A stretch of DNA of 64,000 bases from Mesodorylaimus sp. YZB2_4 (Eukaryota > Nematoda > Enoplea > Dorylaimida > Dorylaimidae), in the NCBI GenBank assembly GCA_030248295.1, contig JASANH010001438.1, positions 248,001 to 312,000 of the forward strand, given 5' to 3'. This document shows positions 1 to 10,552 of the stretch, piece after piece (the stretch's first letter is position 1; every line of letters begins with the position of its first letter). The notes under the pieces were generated by a model that did not search any database, was not told the DNA's origin, and saw only the letters and a program-made list of their open reading frames with translations. The translations under genes were made by a program, and so were the position numbers.

Positions 1-1504
1 AGATTTCAGCGAGACGCTGACCCGAGCGAAATTCGAGGAGTTGAACATGGTGAGTTGAATGTTTCAGAGTCCACCTTTTGTCTGATTAGCAACAGTCCGA
101 TTGCAGGATCTGTTCAAATCGACCATGAAACCCGTGAAGCAAGTGCTGGATGATAGCAGAATGAAGAAAGAGGACATCCACGAGGTCGTGCTGGTCGGTG
201 GCAGCACCAGAATCCCCAAAGTGCAATACTTGTTGAAAGATTTCTTCGACGGTAAAGAACCGAGTCGAGGCATCAACCCTGACGAGGCCGTTGCCTACGG
301 TGCCGCTGTTCAAGCAGGCGTTATCTCGGGAGACGAGGGTAATTAGATGAGTCGTTGTTTACCTTTTTCCCTCCATTATTTTTTCAGACACCGGGGACTT
401 GGTCTTGTTGGACGTGAACCCGTTGGCGATGGGTATCGAAGTCGTGGGTGGTGTGATGGCCAAGCTGATCCCTCGAAACACCGTCATTCCGACCAAGAAG
501 TCCCAAGCTTTCACCACGGCCTCTGATAATCAACAGATGGTCGAAATTCGGGTAAGCAGAAAACAGTTATGTTGTCTGTGCACTTCTTCATGCTCACCAG
601 TTTGAGCGGAGACGTGTGCTGGAGGAGGGGGCGGTTCGGGGCTAGTCTACCAGTATTGCTTGGGAGCGAGTAGCTGGACTCGTCCTGGGTTCAATCCTTG
701 GTGATGAAAGTCGATGCGCGAGCCATAAACCTTTGCTGACTTAGCACGCCAGGCCGTGGGTGACTCACACGGTACCGTCGAGGTGATCGCACAGCCTTGC
801 TTACAAGGTTTGACTGCTGGCTGGCTGGCTATAGGCAACGGTCTTCGACCAAAAACGTGTCCTCGTGCGGATGGATGGGGAGTGCTGTATGCACGGTTAT
901 AGTTTTCTTCCGGTTCCAGGTCTTCGAAGGCGAACGGCCGATGACCAAAGACAACCATTTGCTGGGAAAATTCGATCTGACGGGCATCCCACTCGCGCCA
1001 CGGGGTGTTCCCCAAATCGAAGTCACTTTCGAAATCGATGTGAACGGAATCTTGCACGTGACGGCCGAGGACAAAGGCACTGGCAACAAGAACAAGATCA
1101 CCATCACCAACGATCACAACCGTCTGAGTCCGGAAGACATCGATAGGATGGTCCAGGATGCCGAGAAGTTCGCCGACGAAGACAAGAAGGTCAAAGAACG
1201 CGTGGAGGCCCGAAACAGTTTGGAATCGTACGTGTATTCGCTAAAGAGCCAAATCGACGACAATGAGAAACTGGGCAGCAAATTGTCGGCTGCCGACAAA
1301 GAAACGATCACGAAAATAGTTGAGGAGAAGATGCATTGGCTGGAGATGAACAAGGAAGCCAGCGTGGAAGAATTGACTGTGCAGAAGAAGGAACTGGAGG
1401 ACGTGGCCAAACCCATTGTTGCCAAGTTGTATCACGGCGATGGCGGGGCTCCTCCTCCAGAAGGTGAACAGCAAGGAGGCAACTCGGAACGGGACGAGCT
1501 TTGA
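1..1504 (+). CDS. HSPA5: BiP/GRP78 ER chaperone, copy A (5' part outside window)
   Basis: ER-lumenal Hsp70 ATPase that folds secretory proteins. Visible exons: 1-49 (partial), 107-338, 388-551, 920-1504; every intron is GT-AG and the phases match copy B at 29394-32175. The Hsp70 signature [14 protein letters not shown] lies in exon 107-338. The substrate-binding domain follows ([16 protein letters not shown], then [20 protein letters not shown]). The protein ends in RDEL, a KDEL-type retrieval signal, so it is ER BiP and not cytosolic Hsc70. It differs from copy B at only two residues that I noticed (KPVKQV versus KPVQQV, NPLAMG versus NPLTMG), and the introns are almost identical too. The 368-nt last intron carries a SINE-like repeat. 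The signal peptide and most of the ATPase domain lie left of the window. Identity is very secure. Confidence 0.95.
655..847 (-). repeat. SINE-like repeat, family 1, in last intron of BiP copy A
   Basis: This segment is also in the matching intron of BiP copy B (30054-30246), and its parts recur near 24.0-24.6, 41.1 and 62.7 kb. It contains a tRNA B-box-like GGTTCAATCC near 690 and the family motif TTTGACTGCTGGCTGGC near 808-824. Copy A has three GGCT units where copy B has two, which accounts for the 4-nt difference in intron length. Its presence in both BiP copies means it inserted before the duplication or was spread by gene conversion. Strand is inferred only from relative orientation. Confidence 0.6.
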
Positions 1505-2385
1505 GAACTTTGTTGAGGTTTGCTTATTTTTGTGTATTTGGAGTTTTTCTTCGAGATTAAATGAATTGGAGTTTTTCTTTTCTTGCAAGATTACGTTGAA
1601 GAATACGCCTGATAAGTTTTTGCTTCGAGTCGACAGGTTGAATGGGAGGTGGGATAGACTTTGCCTGCCTTGGTGTCATGGACACTAACAATTTTAAGGC
1701 ATTTCAAGGTATTGTATGAATCTGTGTGGACTTTTTCTGGCACTGTGGTAGCACCCCCTGAAAATTTACAATTTCGCTATGTTCTGACTCGATCCTCAGT
1801 AATACAGCTTGCGATGATTTGTCGGCCAGCATCGGGTGGGTATTGTCTGGCGATGAGTGGGTCTCTGCTGTCGTCATCAGAGAAGGGAAATTCCAGCAAG
1901 TGTTTTGTTAGTGTTAGATTTCGGAAGCGTTTGTTAATGTCCTTGTGGATTCAGTTGAAACTGAGGTGGTGCTGAGTTCAGGTGAGATGTGGTATGCCAC
2001 TCTATGTGTCTTGCGCTAACCTTAAAATACTCGTATGTATGCAATTGACTACTCAAACTACCGAGTTCAAGATTCCGTGAATCACTACTTATTAAAAGTT
2101 ATTGTTTATTTCATGAGGCAAAAAAGAAAAGACACGGTCTGTAATCTCGTGTCTGTCAAATACGAAGGACACTGAGTGTGTCCATAATGCTTATTGCACA
2201 TGTACATCTAGATAAGGTCAGTGGTGTTTTCCCTGGTCTGTCAGGCCCTGATTTTGCTCGACATCCCCCACCTGGGCAGCACCTGCTCCCACCAACGGCT
2301 CATTGCCTACTGTCCCCTTTATCTATGCAGTGTTTTGTCATTGCGCCAGTGATGACCGCGTTGTGACGTGGGTGGTATAGCTACA
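1505..2385. other. BiP copy A 3' UTR and intergenic DNA
   Basis: Starts with the 3' UTR of BiP copy A; an ATTAAA at about 1555 could serve for polyadenylation. The first ~100 nt still align loosely with the 3' UTR of copy B but are far more diverged than the coding part. No other gene was recognised up to the transposon at 2399. Confidence 0.5.
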
Positions 2386-2398
2386 GCCCGCTGGGTAC
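2386..2398. repeat. Left target-site duplication of the Mutator-like element
   Basis: GCCCGCTGGGTAC occurs here and again, exactly, at 4238-4250, just outside the two repeat-rich ends. It is longer than the usual 8-11 bp Mutator duplication; the extra bases may match by chance. Confidence 0.75.
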
Positions 2399-2460
2399 CC
2401 GGGCAATTGTTCGCCAGCAATTGTTCGCCGGGCAATTGTTCGCGGGCAATTGTTCGCCTG
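2399..2460 (+). repeat. Left terminal repeat array of the MULE
   Basis: About four tandem or near-tandem units of the form GGCAATTGTTCGCC. These are the reverse complement of the units at the right end (4125-4237), so the arrays together act as terminal inverted repeats. Confidence 0.8.
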
Positions 2461-2584
2461 CTCATTTTGGGTCAGTGGGAGAAAGTTATTTCGTGACCTT
2501 TATCATATATATAAACTGCCTTTGCAAGACAGTGCCATCATTCCTCTCATACCTGTCTGTGCTCGTATCTTGGGTTTTGAAATC

Positions 2585-3971
2585 ATGGCTTTGGAATTCG
2601 TTCTCAGTGAATAGGGGAAACCTAAACTAGCCGAAAACGGTTTCTTATATGTCAAAGATAAGGTGAACAAGGATGGAATCACGTTTTGGAAATGCGAGAA
2701 GTTCAAGTCGAGCTGCACAGGTCGTGTTCATATTGTAGAAGAGGAGATCGTCGAAAGAATTGGCGACCATAATCATGCCCCTGATGCTGCCAAAGTCACA
2801 GCTACAAAAGTGGTGAATCTTATCAAGGATCGAGCGATAACTTCGAGGGACAATGGGCATCAGATCGTTGCTGGAGCATCTGTCGGGATATCAAAATCGG
2901 TTGCTGCAAAGCTGCCACCCACAGAACCCATCAAGCGTACAATTCGCAAGGTTCGTCGTGCAGTCGATCCACCGCCGCCACAGCCTAAGTCGAGAGAAGA
3001 GATTGTGTTGCATGAGCGCTACACGACAATCGGCGACGGTGAAGAGTTCTTGCTTTACGATAGTGGAGCCGAAAGAAATCGCATACTAATTTTTGGCAAG
3101 CGTCGAAATCTGCAACTTCTAGCCCAGTCCGATCATTGGTAGGTACATGGATGGCACCTTAGTCATCGCCACCACTCTTTGAGCAACTTTACACCATTCA
3201 TAGCATTCACCACCACGACGTCACGCCAGCCTTATCTGCTGATCAGAGAACACTCATCTGCGCCTTTTCTCTCAACTGGAATCTATTCAGCCGAATATAG
3301 CGCCTCGTTCCATCCTTACTGATTTTAAAATGGCGGCTCTCAATGCTATTGAGGAAACGTTTCCGAATGCATCACGTCGTGGCTGCTTTTATCATTTCAC
3401 GCAAGCGGTCTGGAGGCATATTCAGAATTCTGGTCTTCAGCAACGATATGGCGACGACGATGAATTCGCCTTGAAAATGCGTATGTTGTCGTCGCTGGCT
3501 TACGTTCCTCCCGAACAAGTCGTAGATTCATTCGATTCACTCGTCGATTCAATCGAGTACCCTGCCGAGGCACAACCTGTCATCGATTATTTTGAAGATG
3601 CTTGGATTGGACGTCCACAGCGAAGAAACCGTCGACGTCATCGATTATTTGCACATCAAATCTGGAGCTGTTACAACTCCCTTCTGGATGGACTGCCTAA
3701 AACCAACAACTCTGTGGAAGGATGGAACAACGGCTTTTCAAAGTTAATCGGCCATCACAGTCCTGATATTTGGAAATTTATCGACGGCCTGAAAATTGAG
3801 CAGAGTCGTAATGAAATGAAGATGGAACAAGTTATCGCTGGTCAACTACTGCCACCAGGAAAAAAGAAATATCGTGACTGCGCCGAGATAATCGCCAGAA
3901 TTGTTGCAAAGTATGGAGAAATTGATCTTGTTGACTATTTGCGTGGTCTCGCCCACAATATCGGATACTGA
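2585..3971 (+). pseudogene. FLYWCH/MULE transposase pseudogene
   Basis: Translation starts plausibly at ATG 2585 (MALEFVLSE) and meets a TAG at 2612-2614 inside the FLYWCH zinc finger. The same frame then continues: GKPKLAENGFLYVKDK, FWKCEKFKSSCTGRVH and IGDHNHAP, which carry the Cys and His ligands. At about 3136-3140 the segment before the catalytic MDGT motif is broken: SDHW is followed by TAG, and YMDGTL continues one frame over after a 4-nt shift. The rest up to about 3290 is scrambled. From about 3290 to 3971 a clean frame carries MULE motifs: ILTDFKMAALNAIEETFPNA, GCFYHFTQAVWRHIQ and NNSVEGWNNGF. Splicing out 3139-3290 is formally possible but would remove the first catalytic Asp, so decay is the better explanation. 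Confidence 0.85.
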
Positions 3972-4124
3972 GCTTCTTATGTCCATGACTTGCTTTTTCT
4001 TTGACTGACATCATCTGTGACTTTGCCATGTTTTCAGTTTAAATGATCTGGTCTTCTGTCGACAATATAAGTGAACTTGTTCGTTGGCTTTTTCTTGCAT
4101 AAATAGGACACTTACAAAATTACT

Positions 4125-4237
4125 CAGCGAACAATAGCCCGGCGAACAATTGCCCCGGCGAAAAATTTTCTGGCGAACAATTGTCCGCGAACAATTGCCC
4201 GGCGAACAATCGCCTGGCGAACAATTGCCCGTGATCC
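4125..4237 (-). repeat. Right terminal repeat array of the MULE
   Basis: Six or seven imperfect units of the form GGCGAACAATTGCCC, one of them degraded to GGCGAAAAATTTTC. They are inverted relative to the left end at 2399-2460. The last ~7 bp (GTGATCC) before the duplicated target site has no counterpart on the left. Confidence 0.8.
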
Positions 4238-4250
4238 GCCCGCTGGGTAC
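4238..4250. repeat. Right target-site duplication of the Mutator-like element
   Basis: Exact second copy of GCCCGCTGGGTAC, matching 2386-2398. Confidence 0.75.
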
Positions 4251-5393
4251 TAAAATCCTTGGCTGGCCCTAGGGTGAACTAGAGCTAGCCGAGAAAGGCC
4301 TAAACCACAGGAACGATCGAACGATTCACGACACCTTGTGTGTGGCTTATTAACCAACCACACACGAGGACCGGTTAGACTCACCATTCAAGGGTCAGCA
4401 GTGTAATAGATGCCTCAGTGTACTCTATTTGCATACGACATCTACGTGTCCACGTGACATCCACGTGTCGGCCGTGAAGGAGGTTCTGATAAACCCAAAT
4501 TGCGCAGACTGCAATTCAGCGCAGGAACTCAATACCACTTACCGCCCAGTGCAAGCCAAACCAATCACTCAGCCTCCTGACCTACCGTAGAAGAGGCAGA
4601 TCAGTTCTCTGACTGTATGCACTTATAGGTGCAGATAAGATAACCACGCTTATTATCTAGAGTAGGGATGGAGACGATGCTCAGCCAGTGAAACAATGAG
4701 CCATGGAGAGTCAGCGATTCTCTTTATGGCACGAAAAGCCGTGGCCCTCAAATGCGGGTCCTACAGCACTGATCTGTGGCATACGCATTACTCAAAATCA
4801 CGAATAGCCTGCCAGGAAACAAACAAGATCAGCCATAAAAGACTTGGCCAGAAGAGAAAACAAGAATCGCCCACCAGAGGCAACGTGAAGTTAATTGGCA
4901 GCAGCTTATTCTTCGATTCATGGCTCCAAAGCCCGTTTCAACAACTGTTTTTCTGCAACGACAAAGATTTTTTAAAGTGAAACTGTCAGACAATGGGCGG
5001 TGACTGGACCAACGGGCTGAGTACTGTACATATTCATCTGATTATAGAGGCTGTAGTGTGTTACGATTATTAAGTGCCGCAATCAGGCAGGAATCACATG
5101 AACTTGCCATATGAACCGCATGAATTTCCTGGTATGAAATACGATTTTTGTAGACTCTTTCTGCAATCGAATTTGTGCCAAAACTTTGGAGCTGCAGGGC
5201 ATCCGTAATAATACAGTTGGTCTATTTATGCTCACCCAGTTTCTATTTGGTTCTTTTTTGTCCATTATATTGCGGAACTGTGATAAAATTAATCACTAGA
5301 CAATGAGCTAGCAGCTAATATTTGGTACATTTATCAGCAAATAGGTGACAAGCACTTTAGACTGTGCACTGGACAAATATTATACAAAGGATT
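4251..5393. other. Intergenic DNA, no gene recognised
   Basis: No ORF resembles a known protein. About 25 nt at 4622-4650 (ATAGGTGCAGATAAGATA and following) match 39285-39310 closely, so a dispersed repeat fragment is present. A ~34-nt segment at 5170-5205 resembles 7238-7272 in reverse orientation, at about 80 percent. Confidence 0.4.
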
Positions 5394-5739
5394 TTTATGA
5401 GCATGAAATGTTTCCAGTGTACTAAATTAGAAAAGAAGCATCATGTAGCTAAAGAAATGTTGATCGTTCGAAAACTCCTATCACGATAGAGGCATCTTTT
5501 TTTGTTGAATGCCCTCTCCATGGGATCGATCGATATGTTGAGATCTAGTCTAGTACCTATCTAGTAATAATCTAAAATCTAGTACCCATCACACGTTTTA
5601 TCACCCCTGTGAAGGACTTCTGGCAATAAAAAAAAAGAATCCCTCAGGAAAAACATAAAAATGTTACAGAATCGATATAATAAGTTACAGAATCGATCGA
5701 ACCGATAACTTACGGTTGGTCGAATATCTTTATGAGCAT
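5394..5739 (-). mobile_element. Inverted copy of the CDK2AP1 intron, flanked by an 11-bp direct repeat
   Basis: The reverse complement of 5405-5728 aligns along its length, at roughly 85-90 percent by eye, with the CDK2AP1 intron at 8677-8951. The match covers the whole intron, from the 5' splice site (CCAACC|GTAAGT versus CCAACC|GTAAGTG) to the 3' site (TTTAG|TACACTGG), plus about 15-17 nt of exon 1 and 13 nt of exon 2, then stops. Just outside, TTTATGAGCAT occurs at both 5394-5404 and 5729-5739, as expected of a target-site duplication. This copy also has an internal duplication of TTACAGAATCGAT absent from the gene. It is not a gene copy, since the remaining exon sequence is missing. An introner-like element or a retroposed pre-mRNA fragment are the two readings. 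Confidence 0.8.
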
Positions 5740-8493
5740 AAAGTAGATTATACAAAAGTAAGGTTGTTCTGTTTCAAACAAAAAGCTCAAAGCCTTCTCA
5801 CTAGATCTTTGAGAATGTGTGCCAAGTCCCAAGGTTTTAACCTTTTGTCTCTTTGTATGTACTAGAGCCATATTCGTTATACAACAAACCCTTTTATCTC
5901 TTTTGTAAAGAAATAATTTTAAGAACAATGGTGTATCGAAAAAGGCTTCATATTCCGAAATACAGTAAAAAAAATTGAATTCCGATTGCTGAATTTCGAT
6001 CACATTTTGACACAGATTAGATGCCAGCTGGTGGAAATGTCAAGAAAAAAGACTGTCAGTTTGTGGAAATTCATTCCAACAATTGCGAATATTGCGCACA
6101 GACTTGTGATTCATTTTACATTGATCAGGTTCGACCGAACCAGTACTTGCGTTTGGAAGCAGATCAAACCGACTCGACTGCGATCAACCTGCATCTCAAT
6201 GTCAGATGCGTCCCTGCTATCATTTCACACTGACTGACTAAAGCCCTCCTGGGCAAGAGGGACTCATAAGCAAATGGTGAATACCGTATATTAGCAACCA
6301 AAATAAGTCAGGCTGAACACAATGGTATAAGATTTACCGCGATCACTTGCAAGCAAGGCTGGGAGAAGGAAAAACATCGGGGGTCACTCTATAAGGCACA
6401 TCCGATACATAACTCAAAGCTACAACCATGCCACGCCGCCGAGGATCAAGATGTCAAGTTTCCTTGGTAAACGGTTTCGTTCCGAGCAGTACAGTATAAA
6501 TCCCAATTATCGAGAGTGTCTCTTGCTCCTTATCTCAATCGAGCAGGTTAGGTTGTGTAGCTTGTCCTCCGTTACATGAAGACATGTTGTCACATATGAT
6601 GTGTGAGAGCAGCGCATTATCGAACTTTCGGCTGTGTTTTAGAACAGACGAGCCATGCTTTGAGTATTCTGTTCTGAAGAGTCATTGGAACTGAGAATGT
6701 GACTTGTGACTTGTGACACGGCTTGGGGTTCATTCGATGCCTTTAGATGACATATTTCACAGATTTCTAGACACTATTCTTAGGCGAGACTATGTGGCGA
6801 GAGTAAAAAAGCAGCACAGAATATCTGAACTAGCCTGACTAGTAGGCTGAAAATCGTTGGTTATTATGCTTATACTTCAGTAAAAATAGCCACGGTCGGA
6901 CTCTGGTTCGGCCGCAAAAGGGAGTCCTTTCGAATTTGGTTACTATAGAATTTTAGAAGCAGGTTAGATGGACTTGGATTACTGTGTTGGGTGCCCAGAG
7001 TTTGTAAGTTTTTCTTTGAATAGAACAGCAAAGCTTTTGTTCAATCTAGAATATTTCAAGCTCAAGGACTGCTTGATAAAGATTCGTCGAGCGCATTGTC
7101 CAAAAAGGGCTGGCATATGCTTTTCATAAAATACTGTACCTATCACAGTTTCACAATATGAAAAACAAAAAGATACAAAATAGAAACAGTGAGAGCATAA
7201 AACATAAACCTGTACAAAGAGATGCCATCACGTTGTCCTCGACGCCCTGCGGCTACAAAGTGCTGGCACAGATAATGTGGATGGAGCCATTAACTAGCCC
7301 GAAGTATGCAACTGCTGTACCGAATGCACCAGAAATCCTCTATCACGTGCCCCCTTTTCTCAAGACGCTGTTAGCAAATTATCCTTGCTTCGAGATTTTC
7401 ACTTTCGCGATCATGCTCAAACTGAAACTCACAGACGGTCTGTGAAGTCTGTATGCGCGCTGGCCGTATGTGGCCGTGACCGATGTATGGACAGATAAGA
7501 GATAAGATTTTGAAGACTACAGTATCAGTCGCTCAAATGCTTAAAATACACATGGCCTTCATCAAAACAAACATTCTAAGCCAGCGCACTAACATTTATC
7601 CCAACTATTATTAGCTGTTTTGCATGGCTTGCTGAAAAACAAATCGGCATTTCGGTTCCTCGAGGTATATTGTTGAAAAATATAAAAAACCATGAAGTGC
7701 AATTAGGCGAACTCGAAAACAAACTTGGCAAGGCCTTCACATTTGATCCATAAACCTTCCGCAGCCAGGAAAGGAAGTCATTAGTCGACCTTTCCCAGGC
7801 TGTGCACAAGAGACCTGCTCGGGCCTGTGAGTACGTGCAAGGAGATGTGCCAACAACGGCAACTTGATTTAGATTAGTTTCAATCAGAGAATGATCCAAT
7901 GCGTAGAAGGGCAGGAAAGCCCTAACGTGCTGCTGCGTGCATTGGTGAGCAGACGTCTGGACTGAGAACAAGTGGATGTACCCAACGAATGCGGACACGT
8001 CTGTGCGCACGGTAGAGCTTGCCGACATGGCAGGCTAGGGTCAGGGGTCGGACGAGGCAGCAGGAATTGACCACAGGTGCACACTGGACCTGCTGCTATG
8101 TACAGTGCATGTGGGGTGGGATGTATTCCAATGTTAGCCCAGTAACAGAGGACCCATTCTATGGTTCTTTTTGACATCAGACGCGCGCATCACAGTGACC
8201 ACAAGCAAACGCAACACTGCACCACTCTGTCACACCACACCACACCTCAAGCAATACCACCCACTGACAATGAAGGACCGAAACGGCGTGCGATGACTCA
8301 AGTCAGAGCTTTGGATAAAACACGGCCAATCTGAAACTCTATTTTACCTCGACTCTGGACAAGCCTGTCCAGGGTCAAAATGATGGAATGCCAAACGTAA
8401 AATTGATTCGTGATAAGTAAGTTATTCGGCAAAATTGTATTTTAAAATCATTTATTCATTTTATTTGTTCAATTGTTCTATTATCGATTAATT
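5740..8493. other. Gene-poor interval
   Basis: No protein was recognised in any frame. ORFs such as 6021-6233 (70 codons, Cys-containing) have no visible splice context or family motif. The interval ends in an AT-rich stretch (8400-8493) that may be the CDK2AP1 promoter and 5' UTR. Confidence 0.4.
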
Positions 8494-9062
8494 ATGGCCT
8501 CGTCTTCGAATCATCAACAAAACGGAGTTGGAACCTCGTCAACGTCCAATATTGGTCGCGAAACAGCTTCAGTTCCTCAATATTCTATACCGGCACCTAT
8601 GCAACAACATCCCCAATCCAAGTACAGCCAGTTGCTGGCTGTGATCGAAGAATTGGGAAAAGATATTCGACCAACCGTAAGTGATCGGTTCGATCGATTC
8701 TGTAACTTGCGTGATTTTTACGTTTTTCCTGAGGCATTCTTTTTTTATTGCCAGAAGTCCTTCACTGGGGTGTTAAAACGTGTGGTACTAGATTTTAGGT
8801 TAGGCCTATCACTAGATACTAGACTAGATTTCAGCATATCGATCGATGCCATGGAGAGGGCATTCAACAAAAAAAATGCCGCCATCTGTGATAGGATTTT
8901 TCGAACGATTAACATTTCTTTAGCTTCATGATGCTTCTTTTTCTATTTTAGTACACTGGAAACAAGATGTCGGCGGAACGCTTGAAACGTTCGATCATCC
9001 ATGCACGAATTCTGGTTCGCGAGTGCCTGATCGAGACTGAAAAAGCTGCAAATCGACCATGA
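8494..9062 (+). CDS. CDK2AP1: CDK2-associated protein 1 (DOC-1), NuRD subunit
   Basis: Two exons, 8494-8676 and 8952-9062, give a 97-aa protein (human CDK2AP1 has 115). The diagnostic C-terminal domain is clear: [20 protein letters not shown] ends exon 1, and [19 protein letters not shown] with [16 protein letters not shown] follows in exon 2, closely matching the animal DOC-1 fold. The N-terminal ~45 residues are Ser/Asn/Gln-rich and probably disordered, as usual in the family. The family binds the NuRD chromatin remodelling complex and CDK2. The start is the first ATG in frame (MASSSNHQQ). The intron joins at phase 0 and is itself duplicated elsewhere (5394-5739). Identification is firm. 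Confidence 0.92.
8677..8951 (+). other. CDK2AP1 intron with a second genomic copy
   Basis: A 275-nt GT-AG intron (GTAAGTG to TATTTTAG). A near-complete inverted copy lies at 5405-5728, and a possible short fragment at 10553-10603. The duplication covers the intron precisely with short exon flanks, so this intron may be a recent mobile acquisition; see the finding. Confidence 0.75.
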
Positions 9063-9999
9063 AATCGATCAAAGTTAGGAACCTGATATTTTTGGAGGGA
9101 CATGAGGGATGACACGTTTTGTCGACGATTTTTTGCTTTTTTTGTATATATCCGTACGAGAAGGGTCACGTTGAGGAAGTTGCTGACGAATCAGACGAGC
9201 ATGGGGCTCAAATCGAGACAAGGGTGTTTGGATGGTGGACTGGATGATGACGATCAGGACCCGATTTCTTTGTTCTTCTTGACGTCAGACACGTGCAGTG
9301 TGATTTGTAAATTTCGGACGCATCCTGTTTCTCAACCACCCACCAGATTTTGGGTGTTGGTTGTCCATTATGCAAAATGTCCTGACTTGCGCAAACAGGC
9401 CTACATTATTTCGAGCTTACATTCATGGCTTTTCTTTGAATATGCTTCTACGTCAGCAACAATAAGACTATAGGAATTGCAAGGTATAGTCCTAATTGTG
9501 AATACAGTCTAGGCCGAGGGTAAGTGTACCAGCTGCTAAAAAGTTAGCGGATGTCCTTGAAGAAAAGGGTTATAACGATATTTTATGTCTGAAGGCCCTG
9601 TTGACGTCCAAAAAAGCCTTGGGACAGGAGAAAGTTCGAGTGCACTAGAGTGGCAGTCCTGTAAGTGATCTTTGACAAGATCGAGCCCTGGCATTGACGT
9701 CGCTGCGTATACGTCTTGATCGACATTTGGCCGACCCGGTGCTGACCATATTCAAGGCATTATGGTATCACAATGATGGACATTAAAAGGCTGGCCTTTC
9801 TTAGGCCATAACAGGAAGCGACTAGATCGCTCAGGCGCACAATGGCTTGGTACCGGGTGCAAGCGTGGTGCCCCGACAAAGTCCTATACCTGCGTTTGTG
9901 GCATAAAAATCCGGAAAAACGTCAGCGAGCTTAAAGTGCGAAATGCAGACGTAAGTTGAAACCTTTCCATTCTTTTGTGCATTAGGTCATGGAGAATGG
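9063..9999. other. CDK2AP1 3' region and intergenic DNA
   Basis: Contains the presumed CDK2AP1 3' UTR. ORFs here have no recognisable motif. Around 9640-9700 there is a weak tRNA-like stretch (TAGAGTGGCAGTCC, then GATCGAGCCCTGGC) that may be a degenerate SINE. Confidence 0.35.
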
Positions 10000-10007
10000 T
10001 ATATAAG
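10000..10007 (+). promoter_or_regulatory. TATA box
   Basis: TATATAAG sits 88-95 bp upstream of the ATG at 10095. This allows a transcription start near 10030 and a ~65-nt 5' leader for the short ORF downstream. Confidence 0.55.
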
Positions 10008-10094
10008 CCAGGCTCCCATCTGTCGGCCATCACATCGACTCGTCTCTCCGAGCACTCATCCTCTCTTCGGACTCGAGCAAGCCTTGTGTGAACA

Positions 10095-10382
10095 ATGGAA
10101 TCAACTCTGTGCGGCACCTCGGTGACTGGCAAATACTTGGAGAAGCTGTTGAAGAATAAGATCAACGGCCCCGTCTCCGACGACCATGTGCTCACTTCGG
10201 TCAACGCTGTGGTGATCGGCGAAGGCAATGGGTATACGTCCACTGTGCTCAAGGTCAACCTGACTTGGGTCCATACGAACGACCTAGTGGACGAATTCGG
10301 CGGCAAGAAACCATCAATCAATGATATCCGTCGCTTGAAAGAACTTCGTGCTCGATGGACCCGAAGTTCCACCTGGGCTTGA
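10095..10382 (+). CDS. Short protein resembling the N-terminus of CHK/DUF1679 kinase-like proteins
   Basis: A 95-aa single-exon ORF beginning MESTLCGTSVTG. The segment VVIGEGNGYTSTVLKVNLTW resembles the glycine-rich start of CHK (ecdysteroid/choline kinase-like, DUF1679) proteins. No catalytic loop or later kinase motif follows, because the frame stops after RARWTRSSTWA. A TATA box lies at 10000-10007 and an AATAAA at 10560-10565, so it has the signals of a complete small transcription unit. It could be a truncated gene, a pseudogene, or the first exon of a gene whose other exons I cannot see. The perfect inverted repeat GAACTTCG...CGAAGTTC lies at its 3' end (about 10341-10369). The family assignment rests on one motif. 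Confidence 0.45.
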   Translation: MESTLCGTSVTGKYLEKLLKNKINGPVSDDHVLTSVNAVVIGEGNGYTSTVLKVNLTWVHTNDLVDEFGGKKPSINDIRRLKELRARWTRSSTWA

Positions 10383-10552
10383 ACCAAAGGTCTCTCGCTC
10401 TCAGCTACGACTCAACGTGTCCAGTGTGCTCTGAGCAGATCTATTGTGTATACTGTATGTGCCATGATGTGTAGGCAGTCTGTCATACAGGCTGCGTGAG
10501 GCAGGGTCTGTGGCCGCGGAGAACTGCTTTCTTGCATTGTGCCCCTAAAATA

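Larger units (their letters stand above)
2399..4237 (+). mobile_element. Mutator-like (MULE) DNA transposon, decayed
   Basis: A 1.84-kb element bounded by an exact 13-bp direct repeat. Its ends are inverted relative to each other and are built from tandem copies of a ~14-bp unit centred on the palindrome CAATTG: GGGCAATTGTTCGCC-type units on the left (2399-2460) and GGCGAACAATTGCCC-type units on the right (4125-4237). Between them lies a FLYWCH zinc-finger plus MULE-type transposase reading frame, broken by a nonsense codon and a frame break. It is therefore probably non-autonomous now. The near-complete structure suggests a moderately recent insertion. Confidence 0.85.

Noticed and set aside
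3139-3290. Genuine intron in the MULE transposase
   Set aside because: Removing it would delete the conserved MDGT catalytic segment, and a nonsense codon is present upstream as well; decay explains both.
6021-6233. 70-codon ORF with Cys pairs
   Set aside because: Suggestive composition only; no splice signals or family that I recognise.
9884-10387. 167-codon minus-strand ORF opposite the CHK-like ORF
   Set aside because: It is the shadow of the + strand ORF, which has the ATG, TATA box and family motif.
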